Below, piece after piece: positions 23,023 through 33,419 of a stretch of 64,000 bases of DNA. Numbering within the stretch: the first letter of the stretch is position 1; each line of letters opens with the position of its first letter. The notes beneath the pieces are model-generated. The model searched no databases, was not told the origin of the DNA, and worked only from the letters and a program-made list of their open reading frames with translations. Source of the stretch: Vicia villosa (lineage: Eukaryota; Streptophyta; Magnoliopsida; Fabales; Fabaceae); NCBI RefSeq assembly GCF_029867415.1, contig NC_081185.1, positions 27,577,293-27,641,292 on the forward strand. The letters run 5' to 3'. The position numbers were made by a program, and so were the translations under genes.

Positions 23023-23736
23023 GTTCTGTAATACGGTGAACTGACTTTTTATTAATCGGAATGTCGCGGTAAGCAAGAGTCGCCACCGACTTTTATTTTA
23101 TCCAAACAAATTCAGAAAGGCAAAAAGAAACAGAAAAAAACCTTTTAAAGAAAATCTGAGTTCGGGGGGTAATTTATGCAAAGGGAAGGTGTAAGGCACC
23201 CTTTGCATCCATGGTTTTCCATGGGCTCTTAATTGCTTTGCTTGCTCGTTTGTTTTTAGAAAAAGGTAGATGAAAGAAAAAGTGGACTTTAGCTCGTAAA
23301 TGAGCATAGCCAGTTTTCGAAGAATTGTGAGAAAGAATATTAAAGATGAGCATTGCAAGGCAATTAGGGGAAATTACCTTAAACTCAGATGATAGGTCTC
23401 TTTTTAGCCTTTCAGAATGAAAGGGTCTATCCTTGCCATAAGAGGGCAGGAAGCCTTTCGTTTGGAGGTTGAAGGGTCATCGAGATATCGTTCACCCAAA
23501 GACTGACCCATGCCATAGAGGGGCAGGTAGTCTAAGGGGAAGGATCAGAATAAGCCTTTTCGTAGGCAGCCAAAAGATACCTCAGCCTTTTTCCGTAGGC
23601 AACTTCCGAGGGTCGAGGTCATATTTGTGTATCGAAGGCAGCATCATTTAGGGTCGTATGACCTTTAATTATCGAGGCAGCATGGCTGAGGTATCCTCAA
23701 ATTCGAGGGACATGGCTTATTCTGCAAAAACACAAA

Positions 23737-23782
23737 GGCAACAGGCAACAAGGCAACAAGGCAACAAGGCAACAAGGCAACA
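23737..23782. repeat. GCAACAAG microsatellite, 5' LTR copy
   Basis: Four perfect 8-bp units, one fewer than in the left LTR. Confidence 0.9.
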
Positions 23783-24677
23783 GAGAGGTTACCCAAAGGG
23801 TGCGTGTGTGCAACAATCACGTGATTATATTCAGATATTTATCTTTTAATTAGTTATTCTAATTCAGTTTAAGGCTTGCACTCCCTAAGATTACTAACCA
23901 CGCAGTATATGATAATATAAAGCAATAAAGGGGGCGGGAAATTGTAACCAGCGGATCCCTTATCAGGGTTGACACAAGTAATAATAAAATAGAAAAAATA
24001 TTTAAGATAGGGTTCTGGGTTACCAGACTCGTCGCTTTGGCATTCGACAAACCCTGAAAAGGCAAATAAATAACAAAATTGGGTGAGTGTATGACTAATT
24101 CAAAGGCGGGCGGGGGTAACCCTAAAAAATAAAGAGTAGATAAATAAAGATAAAAAAAACAATGATCAAATAGGCGAGGGTACTTAGCTTTGATTCGATT
24201 TGATCTGATATGATTGCTAGGCGCTTTTGGGGTTGACCCTGAAAGGCAAGGCAGAAAAGGGATGAATGCAAAGCAAACCCTAAAAGTAAAATAATCTAAA
24301 TATAATTTAAATTGAATTAGAATTAAATTACTTAACTTTGGCTTTTGAATCAGGCGCGTAGTCGGAAGGCATTTGAAAAGATAACCCTGAAAAAGGCACA
24401 GAAGAAGAAGATTTTTTAGTGTAGGGCAAACCCTAATTAGGATTCAAATGGAGTATAATGGTAGGTTGATTTAATTAATTATTGGTCTCAGACCTAATTA
24501 ATTAAATCAAGATAAGAAAATTAAACCGAGGGTAAAAATAATTTTCATGAATTATTAAAGGTTTTTAATAATTGAACCAATTTAAATAACTATTTATAAA
24601 TAATACACATATTAAATATTATGTAAAACGAATAATAAGTATTAATAATTTATGTATAAAAAAACAAAACTTTTATA

Positions 24678-24679
<2 letters not shown>

Positions 24680-24724
<45 letters not shown>
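24680..24724. repeat. TA tract, 5' LTR copy
   Basis: About 45 bp of pure TA, shorter than in the left LTR. Confidence 0.9.
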
Positions 24725-24725
<1 letters not shown>

Positions 24726-24986
24726 CAATTTTATTTAAAGAAAATAACATATGTATATATATTAAAACAAATAAAAGGGACTATATAATTAAAAATAAAA
24801 AAAATTCTAAAAATCTTAACTTTTGTTTCAGTGTGGCAAGGCTTCGCGTATTCATGATGCGCCTGCATGTTCGGATGCGTTGGATGAAACTGCTTGTAGA
24901 TCCAAAGGTGACGATCAAAAAGACTATGGTTGGGCGCATGGATCCCTGTGTACTGGATCAGAGAACCAAGTTTGCCAAAAATAAAG

Positions 24987-25056
24987 TGTTCTATCTGGGT
25001 ATCGAACCCAGGTTCTTCGGACGATAACCAACATGCGTTGCCACTACGCCGCCGCT
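24987..25056 (-). other. tRNA-like sequence inside the Ogre LTR (right copy)
   Basis: Same T-arm (24995-25011) and D-arm (25035-25049) as in the left LTR, with identical bases, so it was part of the element before insertion. Confidence 0.55.
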
Positions 25057-26243
25057 GAATTTCTGTTAACCAAATCCTCTGCAAAAGTAATATATGAAAA
25101 AAAGAAAATCTAATATCTCAAAAACGCGCGCGGGCCCAGAAGTTCAAACCGCCCATTCACGTAAAGACACGTCTTGTCTTCTACATCTTTTCTGAAGAAA
25201 AAAACACAAAGCTATACCCACGGTTTTGGGTTGTAGCCATAGCCCCTGCCAAGCACAAATCGCGACATACACCATAGAAACATAAATGAAAACCATAGAT
25301 CAGCTTGTTTTGATCCCCTGAACACGATAGTGTCCATGTTTTGCCCCAATTTTGCTTCAAATTGAAAGCCCTAATTCGAAGCTCTATAACCTAACAATGG
25401 CGGAACACACAACCTGCGCTTAAAACTTGATTAAACGAACCAGAAACCTTCTATACATCAATGCAAACGTAATTATGCAATTAATAACATCAGTGAATTC
25501 ATGAATAACGCAAATTGATTCAAGTTAGAAATTCACAAACCACGACGTATTGGCTGTGATTCTGAGTATATCCGACGTTGAAAAATATCCAGGTAGCTCT
25601 CGTGAACTTCAGGGAATATGATTCAACCTTCCAAATGCCTTGAATCCGCCTGTAGTTGGAAATCGAATTTTGACTTTTCTTGAAATAATGTGAGTTCGGT
25701 TAGGACCCTTGGAGGCTGCCAACCCTTATGAATTTTCGTCCCCCTTTTTTCAAAATAGATCCAAGTACTTATAAGGTTTGGATTAGGTCAGTAACAATGC
25801 ACCAAATCTCTACAATTTATTTGATTGAAATTTGATTTGAATCTTTCTAAAATTAGCTCAACTTTGATCATATCTCTCCAATCTCTCCTTCCATGATTTT
25901 GGCTCATATAATTGACATATTGGATAGTTGAAATTGATTATAAGATCAAATATTTGATTTAGAACAATTTATTTTGTATTTTAATTAATTTATTAATATT
26001 TAATTGAATAAATCTTCAAGTAAATAAAAATAAATATCATAAAATAAAATAAATGGTCTAAAAGTCTTCATATGGCCCATGGACGCGTTGTAACTTCATA
26101 TCTTAAGCCCATTGGTTCACTGATTTTTCTTTGATTAAGCCAAACCCTAGTTTGTATAGGAGAGTGTGTCTAGGAGCTTTATTTATTTATTTGAATTGGA
26201 ATGGGAGAAAATGTATGGGCAAATTTTGGGGTATGACAGATGG

Positions 26244-26597
26244 TCCTGGGGTAGATAAATAATTTGCAGCGTTCGTCGATACGGGTGGTATCTCGCTTGT
26301 GCTTGCAAACGGAGGAGCGGTGGTCGATACTGAAATTGGGATAGTCCCAGTTGATGTGGAAGTATTTTCAATCATGGCTTGCGAACTACCCGCTGGTTCA
26401 GATCTTGTCGAAACCGGTATGGCCTGCGCTCCTTGAGTGGAAGTCGAAACATTTGTCGCGTTTGGTGCTACTGTTCCTGATCCTTGTGGGGGATCTTCTT
26501 CGCCCCCTGCACTGGCCGCTACGACCATTTTCTTGTTGTACCTTCGTTTAGGAACTGGATTTGCACTGTTGGTTAATTTACCGTTCCTAAGGTTCAT
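26244..26597 (-). pseudogene. N-terminal part of outer gag, separated by the nested insertion
   Basis: Starts at the ATG at 26597 (MNLRNGKLTN), about 85 nt downstream of the 5' LTR. It gives a serine/threonine/proline-rich segment that stops at the insertion site. The codon phase here and at 14198 agree once one copy of GATGG is removed, so gag was open at this point when the Ogre-like element landed. Confidence 0.8.
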
Positions 26598-26660
26598 ACA
26601 AGGTCTTGACAATTTCTAGACAAAACAAAACAATCAATTAATAACACTTAGTTTGACACA

Positions 26661-26678
26661 GTCCCACCGGGTGTGCCA
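26661..26678 (-). promoter_or_regulatory. Primer binding site of the outer element
   Basis: Minus-strand TGGCACACCCGGTGGGAC begins 3 nt after the 5' LTR. It starts TGG as a tRNA-primed site should; I cannot name the tRNA with confidence. Confidence 0.65.
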
Positions 26679-26681
26679 ATT

Positions 26682-27638
26682 TGTTTATGGTGATTTCCGG
26701 TAAACAACCGCTAGTCCTCCAAACTATAATAAATATGATTTGGTTACTCGCAGGATCGACTAGATTGATCCTAGGACATGGTCAAACGAAAGGTTTATTG
26801 ATGTGATTTGGTTCATACCAGTTTGTTTTGATTTCGAGAAATTTATGTTCAAATGACTAATCATTCGAGATAACGCTGGTTATATGAGTTAGTGTAACTT
26901 CGACGCATAAATCGTAATAAGAAAACATGTAAATTGCGAGAATGTAAATTGCAAGAAAATTAACATGCAAGAATGTAAGTCGCAAGAATATAAATTGCAG
27001 GAAAGTAATGTGCATGAAACTAAATGACTTCGAAAGTAAAAGTTTAAACAAGGAAAGTAAATAAAATGAAAAGATATTTGATAAAAGTAAATACACATGT
27101 ATTCAAATTGGTGGTGTCATACGTACATTTCTCAGCGGACTCTTTCTCTTAACACTTGATACTTGAGCGATATGTGAGTGATTTGTACAAAATGAACACA
27201 CGAAATCCTATCATTAAGACTCCTATTTATACTAAATTTGACCCTAACGGTCATACAATAATCTAATGCCACGTTATCCACGAGAACTCTGGGGATGCCA
27301 TCTGTCTATGTGCAGTTACATAAACCGTTTCGCAATTCAAATCTTCCCGCTCAAGTCCTTTTCGACATGTGGCCATATAGTTATATTCGAAAATGTTACG
27401 GAAATACATTAAGCTTCAATACTTTATGTAATTTTCCGCGAAATGTCTAAGTCTTGGCAAAGATATCTTCCGTGTTAGCTTCGATACTCCTCTCCTTCGT
27501 TTCAACTTAGACATTTTCTTGAAGCATGGCCATCAGTAGCCATTTTTTAAATCTTCGAAGATGGTCATCAGTAACCATCATTCTTCGAACTTAAAACCTT
27601 CGAAGATCAACTTCTTTAAACGAAATCTCCAGCTAACA
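26682..27638 (-). repeat. 5' LTR of the outer element
   Basis: Starts TGTTTATGG and ends CCAGCTAACA on the plus strand, then the target duplication CTTCC at 27639-27643. Confidence 0.92.
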
Positions 27639-27643
27639 CTTCC

Positions 27644-28436
27644 ATGTTTCCTTAGGGTGGTGATTTCAATCTTGTCTAAGATTAGTCACATAGAACAACT
27701 TAGGTTGAAATTTATGCATGCTAACAATAGGAAGAGATTCACTTCATCCTTGTCCTTAGGGCCATCATTGTATGATAACATTAGGATAGAAAGTCCCTTT
27801 TAGTTTGTATGTTCACCTTGTGCATATAATAAACACTAAATATCTAATCCTTAGTAAAACACCTAATAAAGGTTGGAATTAATAAAAAGGGGAGAGAAGC
27901 TCAGGTCTCTCTTGCCTAAGGGAACCACTTGAGGGTATTTTTCCAACCAAAACACAAACTACACTTCTTTTTCTTTTGCCTTAGGGCTCTTAAGAGCATG
28001 TTACTTCCTTCCTATCTTCTCCCGCATAAGTCTCCAAAGGTCGAGTTGCTTATAGGATGTGATGCAACTGTTCAACTAAAAACCACACAATAAATTAAAT
28101 AATAAAAAACATAGAAAGTAGTTAGCTGAACTACGACGCTTTGATTCCTCATAAGGGGATACGTATACAGGTAACTATGACGAGCACAATACTTATTAAA
28201 AAACTCTAAGTTAATCATACATTGCATTCCCCTTTAGTAACAAGTAAGTAGTATATAATACACCCTTTAGATAGAAGCAAACAAAGAAGGTTCCCGTCGA
28301 GTACGATGGACATGAGAGGTGTTAATCCCTTCCTCTCGTGTAACTGACTCCCGTACCCTGTTCTTTAGTCGTGAGACCTTGTTCTTATCCTTATTAGGTT
28401 TTCTGATACCCCTTTCTCTCTGTGAGATAAATTTAT
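27644..28436 (+). mobile_element. Probable relic of an older Ogre/Tat-type LTR
   Basis: Continues the host sequence broken at 2249. From 28120 it resembles the downstream part of legume Ogre/Tat LTRs: a phrase GAACTACGACGCTTTGATT, then GGGGATACGTA, then ATGAGAGGTGTTAATCCCTT and CGTAACTGACTCCCG-type text. At 28440 TGGAAACTCTGGG looks like a decayed TGGCGACTCTG primer site, giving plus orientation. No coding region is seen. Recognition rests on remembered family features, so confidence is limited. Confidence 0.38.
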
Positions 28437-29453
28437 TAGTGGAAACTCTGGGTATTTTTTCGCGAACGTGCGACACACCGCCATCACCTGGTCCCTGTGA
28501 ATTGTTGTGAAAAACGTACCAGCAATCGGAAGGTGAAACAAGGAATCCACATAATCCAAAGTCACCGTCATCTCTCCAAATGGAAGATCGAAGGATGATG
28601 TCTTCGGGTGCCACCTCTCAAAAAAAGCTGATAACAGAGAGGCGTCTAGCATCGTCAAAGAACATCTAGCAAAGTCCATCAGATGGAAGTCCCAAACTAT
28701 CCTCTTCACCTGCTCAGGCATCAGTCTCTCGGGGAAGTTCTTCAACTTTGACCCATGAGAAGCGACCTTCAGCACTGGACGCTCCTGTAACAAAAAAAAT
28801 ACTATTAAAACACATTAGTATAAATCAAATTGCGTAATAAAAATTAAGCACTTAAGCAAGTTACATACCTCGCCCTGCCATATTCTATAAGCGACATGGT
28901 CAGCGTATTCTGCCAACACGGACCTGTCAGAAGGTCCTCCGGAGAAAGCTCCATCAGTGTGTATTGATGGCTCCGTAGATGCACCGGTGGTGGTGTCTGT
29001 ATCCTGCAACACCCGCTCCTGATCCTCAGCAACCCCCTTCTCAACCAAAGCCACCAACTCCTCAACTCTAGGCACCGGCTCCTTAGCAACAAGCACCTAC
29101 ACCTCAACAACAGGAACCGGCTCCCAAACAACAGTCACCGGCTCCTCAACTTAGGCATCGGCTCCTCATCCTCAAGCATCGGCTCATCAGCCTCAGGCAC
29201 CGGCTCCTCAACCTCTCCCACCTCAACCTGAACCACTTGCTCCTCCACATACTCTACTAGTCCGGCATTGAGGTGCGCGGAACCTCCTAAGTGCTTGCTG
29301 CTCCGCCATCCGTTTCTGATTGGAACCGGTTGGAGGAAGACATCCTGCTCGTAACTCCTAGGCTTGTGCCTCATCAGCAACTCGAGCAAGAGCAGTTGCT
29401 CTATCTATGTCTAGTCCAGCAACAGAATTGTCATTGTCTCTGGTCCTCACTAC
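28437..29453 (-). pseudogene. Plant mobile domain (MAIN/MAIL-like) gene, broken
   Basis: Exon 2 (28784 to about 28436) encodes VLKVASHGSKL, then LLSAFFERWHPKTSSFDLPF and VDSLFHLPIAG, the start of the plant mobile domain found in MAIN/MAIL proteins and in MULE- and retroelement-borne genes. Exon 1 (29453-28869) ends GGPSDRSVLAEYADHVAYRI, the usual upstream segment. The GT donor at 28868 and AG acceptor at 28785 join the two in phase. The expected initiator before VRTR is GTA instead of ATG, a TAG follows some 30 codons later, and the acidic linker changes frame at least twice. The domain is cut near 28436. Probably transposon cargo; no function is expected now. Confidence 0.72.
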
Positions 29454-29514
29454 AAAGTTTAAAAACAATAGAAAAATAACATTAAAAAAAACCGAAATAC
29501 TAGAAAATTTGAAA

Positions 29515-29715
29515 TTTACGGTATACAAGAAATTTCAAAATTCCAGTATAATGATAAGTAACTAAAAATACCGGGAATTTCAAAATTTCCGATAGAATAT
29601 AGCGTAAATTTTGAAATTTCCGGTAGAAATATCGGAACCTTACTTGATTTTGCGAAATATCCGATATGCTCTCGAAATTTTCGATATCCCCCAAGAATTT
29701 GAAATGTCCGGTTCC
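29515..29715. repeat. Degenerate short repeats built on GAAATTTC / TTTCCGGTA
   Basis: Several variants of AATTTCAAAATTTCCGGTA occur in both orientations just upstream of the mobile-domain pseudogene. They could be subterminal repeats of the DNA element that carried it; no terminus or target duplication was found. Confidence 0.5.
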
Positions 29716-30294
29716 TCTCGTAGATTTGAAAAAATATAATAATGAAAGATGGTTCGACATTTTAGTCTTTTATATGTTTTTAGGATGTCATGTTTAATTT
29801 GGAGGATGGATATAAATTTTTCACACATGGCCTATGAGATGTCCATGAGAAGTCGGTTTGAATCTCACCAACGATGGAGAAACTCTCCCTCTAAAAATAG
29901 AGGAAGAACCCGTCTATCCCAGTCCCACGTAGTAGTTGGAAAAGTATGAGAAAAATATTTTCTCCCTAAGACCCAACCCAAGAACGAATCTATTAATATT
30001 CCAGCTCTGGGATTTGGAAATTCGTTCACCCATTTTTAGAAAATTTAGTATACGGATCCTCTTTCAACCATATAATTGAGCAAACTATCCCCTTATTGCA
30101 TTTCACAAATACAAAAAGTAAGATCGAAATAGTTACATTAGGTCAAAGTTTATCATAAATCATACCTCTCTAGTTGATTATGAAGAAAAAATTTCTTTTT
30201 TTGAGACACGGTTAAACCTTGATATGTTTTTAGAATTTTAATAGATCATTAATTATTTTTCCAATAATATAATCTTTATTAATTTATTTTAATT
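29716..30294. other. Intergenic, nothing recognised
   Basis: AT-rich sequence without coding domains, RNA genes or clear repeats. Confidence 0.6.
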
Positions 30295-30349
30295 CATTTA
30301 GCAACTTCATTAATTAATTTTGAATAGTATTTTTTAAATAGACATTTAT
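30295..30349 (+). repeat. 55-bp direct repeat, left copy
   Basis: Matches 37451-37505 with two mismatches. The two copies bracket the MITE-like element and the LINE. Confidence 0.85.
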
Positions 30350-31427
30350 TTTGAGATGGAAATAATATATAAGGCTGTGTTTGGTAAAATTAGCTGGTAG
30401 CTGGTGACTAGTAGCTGGTAACTGGTGACTGATAGCTGATAAATTAATTTGGGTGTTTGATAAATTAACTGTTATACTAACTGATAAATACAAAATGATA
30501 CAAAAAAACATTCTTAGTAAGAAATTTGTGATTTATTTATCTTATCATATTATATTATTATATTATTAAATTAATTTATATTTGATAAAAATAAATATAT
30601 TAATACAAACTTACAAAGCAATTTTAATATGTGAAAAATTTAAGAAACATCAAAATATTTTAAATTTGTATATAAATTATATAAATAAATTTAACGAAAT
30701 ACATAAAATTTGAATTCAGTTAAATTAATCTAAATTAATTATAAAAATAAGTTTATTATTTAATATTATACCATTAAAATATAACAGAAAATTTAATTTT
30801 CTTCGTCTTGGTTAATCTAATTGATTATTCGATTACGTTTCACTAACTTGAGAATAATTAACACTATGTCAAAATTTATTGTATACTTTAGATGTTATTA
30901 AAAACGATTAAAAAATAACATTAAACATTCAATCATAATATATATCAAAGGGTAAAAATAGATGTTTGTTAAAATAATAAGGATATACATGAAAGAAAAA
31001 GTCAATGGTTGCCATTAAACATGAACAATACATTCAAACTGTCCAGACCAAAATCCATTCACATTATTAAATATAACATTATTAACAGCCCTTATATTAT
31101 CAATAACAATATTCAAATTGATTTGGGGATTTAGGGTTTCCCATCCCGCGATATCGCATCTTCTCAGGCGGCGCAACGGCTTTGCTCACTACTTCTCTGT
31201 GGTTAGTATGGGTGTGGGACATCTCTAAGCTGTTGAGATACATCTTCTCCTTGATTTCGGTTTAAATTCATGGCCTTAGGGTCAGGGACCTTATCGAGGT
31301 GGTCGCGTGTGTCTGACGGTTTCACGAGTTGGGTCCATTCCCGTATTCCGGTTGGTGGAGTTTAGTCGGTCTGTTCTTCATTTCTTCGGTGTTTCTGGTT
31401 CTTTTTGGTTTCCTTGGTTTGCTCTCT

Positions 31428-33419
31428 ATGCAGAAGGGAGATTGGTCAACTGTTTCATATGCGAAGCGATCAGGAGGGAGATGGGATACTTTCCCGTTTG
31501 GTGGAAGGAATCGGAAGGACACAAGTGGTTCCATAACTTCGATGTATGTCTCTACTTTCCCAGAAGATTACTCTGCAAAGAAATTATTCGAACTATTTGG
31601 GTGTTCCGGTAACGTGGTAGAGGTCGCGATTTCTCCGAGGAGGAATAAGTTTGGTAAACGTTTTGGCTTCGCAAGGTTCTCTGATGTTGAAGACGGTAGA
31701 ATTTTAGCTGTTCGTTTGGATAATATTTTAATTGAGGGCAAGAAACTACATGTCAACCTGCCCAGATTCAGTAGGGACGAGTGGAAGAAAAGGGGCGAGA
31801 GTATGCAGACGGCTAAAAGGTTCGATGGAAGAAGAAACGTGTTTGGTAGAACAGGGGCCTCCATGATGCGGAAAGAGACTGGTTCTTCTTCTTACGCAGG
31901 AGTTGTTCGAGGAACAGAAAAGGGGCAGACGGGAAAAATGGAAGACAAATCTGTTCTTAATTTCCAATCTAACAGTGATTTAAGGAGCAGACTCAAAAAA
32001 GCATTTGTGGGGAAGGTTTGTATCCCTGGTTCTGCATTCAACGTGCAGACTCACATGGAAATGGAGGGCGTCTTCGCGATCAAGGTCACACCGTTAGGTG
32101 GTAATTGTTGCTTACTTGAAGAAAGAGAGGAAGGCTTTATTAATGAGTTAATCAAGGAGGGCGAAACATGGTGGACGACATGGTTTATGCATATTGAAAA
32201 GTGGGAGGCAGACAAGATTGACCCATCGAGAGATGCGTGGTTCAGAATTTATGGTTTACCGGCGCATGCTTGGTGCTCAGAATTTTTCGTGGCCCTGACT
32301 CAGTCTTGGGGGAGGTTTATATGTGTGGATGAAAATACAGCTAAAGGGGAGGCATTGGATGTGGCTAGGATCATGGTGAATATTCCGATAGCAATGCTGA
32401 TTCTCGACTGTATCTCTGTCACCATAGATGGTGTTTGTTGGAAGCTGTATATTCGGGAAGACGCTGCAGGCTGGTACCGTAATGTGGAGCGAAAATCGGA
32501 GGTCGTAACCACAGAAGGAGAATCTTCCGATTCTGACTTCGTTTGGCAGGATGGTGTATCTGTCCCAGATGCAGCTGATAGTGCAGAGGAGTCATCGGAT
32601 AGCATTAAACAGTTTTCGGTTGTTGAAACGTCAAATGAGAAGGGTGTTCACAGTGTTGGGATGATGACTGGCGCAGTAGAGGGAGGGCCTGTTTTGCAAC
32701 TCAACAATGCTGATGGAGGCATGTTCGATTCGTTTATTTCCAATGTTCGAAAATCCAAGGCTGGGGGTTGTTCTGGTAGTTCTAGAGAAGGCTGCACCGG
32801 AAGGAATGAGGGGAACAGTGGGGTAGTTATTACTAAAGTGGCTGACCCGTGTAGAAACAGTGGGGCTGATACTGTTGTTAGAGATTCTTTTAATAGTGTT
32901 TCTGTTGGGAAAAAAGGAGCGCGAACAGGTTGCAGCAGTTCAGCCGGGGAGAGCATTGAAATCAACAAGATGAGTAACAAGTGTCTTGGTGTAGCGGTGG
33001 GGAACTCCCAGCCACTGCTCACGGTAGTAGGGCCGGTTGAGAGGCAAAGGAATTTCGAAGGGAATCTGTTCAAAGCTGAAGGAAAGAAGATAAAATTGCT
33101 AAGCTTAAATTCAAGGGAGGATGGCCACAGTAGCATGGGAAGAATTAAAAACAGGAAAAATAGTGGAAGGAGTATAAAAGGGAAGGTGATAGAGAATAAG
33201 GAGAATTATTCTTATGGGAACCAATCGAAAGATTCGGACATCCGTAGAAATAATGGAAGACAATGGGAATTATTGAAGAGGGACGTGGAAGATAGATTGT
33301 GGGCGGCTATCGTAGCTATGGGCGTGGTGGATGCCGGGGGAAGCAAGTTTGTGGAAGGTAATCAAGTAGGTGTCATTGAAGGAGAAGGAAGGAAGGAGCT
33401 TTTAGATAATGTGAAATGA
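31428..33419 (+). CDS. LINE ORF1: RRM-containing RNA-binding protein
   Basis: RNA-binding partner of the L1 ribonucleoprotein. The ATG at 31428 (MQKGDWSTVSYAKR) is preferred to the upstream one at 31329, whose 33 extra residues are hydrophobic and unlike the family. An RRM follows with RNP-like SMYVSTFPEDY and KRFGFARF motifs. After it comes a DUF4283-like region with W-rich segments (WWTTWFMHIEKWEADKI), then a long hydrophilic, serine/glycine-rich tail. Plant L1 elements with an RRM in ORF1 form a known group. The frame is uninterrupted for about 663 codons. Its stop TGA (33417-33419) overlaps the ORF2 start as ATGA. Confidence 0.87.
   Translation: MQKGDWSTVSYAKRSGGRWDTFPFGGRNRKDTSGSITSMYVSTFPEDYSAKKLFELFGCSGNVVEVAISPRRNKFGKRFGFARFSDVEDGRILAVRLDNILIEGKKLHVNLPRFSRDEWKKRGESMQTAKRFDGRRNVFGRTGASMMRKETGSSSYAGVVRGTEKGQTGKMEDKSVLNFQSNSDLRSRLKKAFVGKVCIPGSAFNVQTHMEMEGVFAIKVTPLGGNCCLLEEREEGFINELIKEGETWWTTWFMHIEKWEADKIDPSRDAWFRIYGLPAHAWCSEFFVALTQSWGRFICVDENTAKGEALDVARIMVNIPIAMLILDCISVTIDGVCWKLYIREDAAGWYRNVERKSEVVTTEGESSDSDFVWQDGVSVPDAADSAEESSDSIKQFSVVETSNEKGVHSVGMMTGAVEGGPVLQLNNADGGMFDSFISNVRKSKAGGCSGSSREGCTGRNEGNSGVVITKVADPCRNSGADTVVRDSFNSVSVGKKGARTGCSSSAGESIEINKMSNKCLGVAVGNSQPLLTVVGPVERQRNFEGNLFKAEGKKIKLLSLNSREDGHSSMGRIKNRKNSGRSIKGKVIENKENYSYGNQSKDSDIRRNNGRQWELLKRDVEDRLWAAIVAMGVVDAGGSKFVEGNQVGVIEGEGRKELLDNVK

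Larger units (their letters stand above)
14199..26238 (-). mobile_element. Nested Ogre-like LTR retrotransposon lacking pol
   Basis: LTRs of 3238 bp (14199-17436) and 3212 bp (23027-26238) run from TG to CA and are flanked by the target duplication GATGG (14194-14198 and 26239-26243). On the coding strand the LTR starts TGTCATACCCCAAAATTTGC, the primer site matches tRNA-Arg, and the polypurine region AACAGGGGCAGC abuts the 3' LTR, all as in legume Ogre elements. Full Ogres are about twice this length. Here only gag remains: protease, RT, RNase H and integrase are absent, leaving a gag-only derivative that must have moved with help from another copy. Confidence 0.92.
23027..26238 (-). repeat. 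5' LTR of the nested Ogre-like element
   Basis: Right-hand LTR of the pair, TG to CA, followed by the target duplication GATGG. On the minus strand it precedes the primer site. Confidence 0.92.
2250..27638 (-). mobile_element. Outer Tat-lineage Ty3/gypsy LTR retrotransposon with an internal tandem duplication and a nested insertion
   Basis: Two 957-bp direct repeats (2250-3206 and 26682-27638) both begin TG and end CA, and are flanked by the 5-bp target duplication CTTCC (2245-2249 and 27639-27643). Genes run on the minus strand, so the 5' LTR is the right-hand one. Removing the nested element and one copy of its target duplication leaves about 13.3 kb. Order from the 5' LTR: primer site, gag, protease, RT, RNase H, then a second gag, protease and partial RT, then an antisense ORF and the 3' LTR. 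The second RNase H after the RT-linked one and the antisense ORF fit the Tat lineage (Grande- or Retand-like organisation). No integrase is present, so this copy cannot be autonomous. Confidence 0.9.

Noticed and set aside
29820..29960. Possible tRNA-like or SINE text with GGTTTGAATCTCACC
   Set aside because: Only a weak B-box-like match; no A-box, tail or target duplication.
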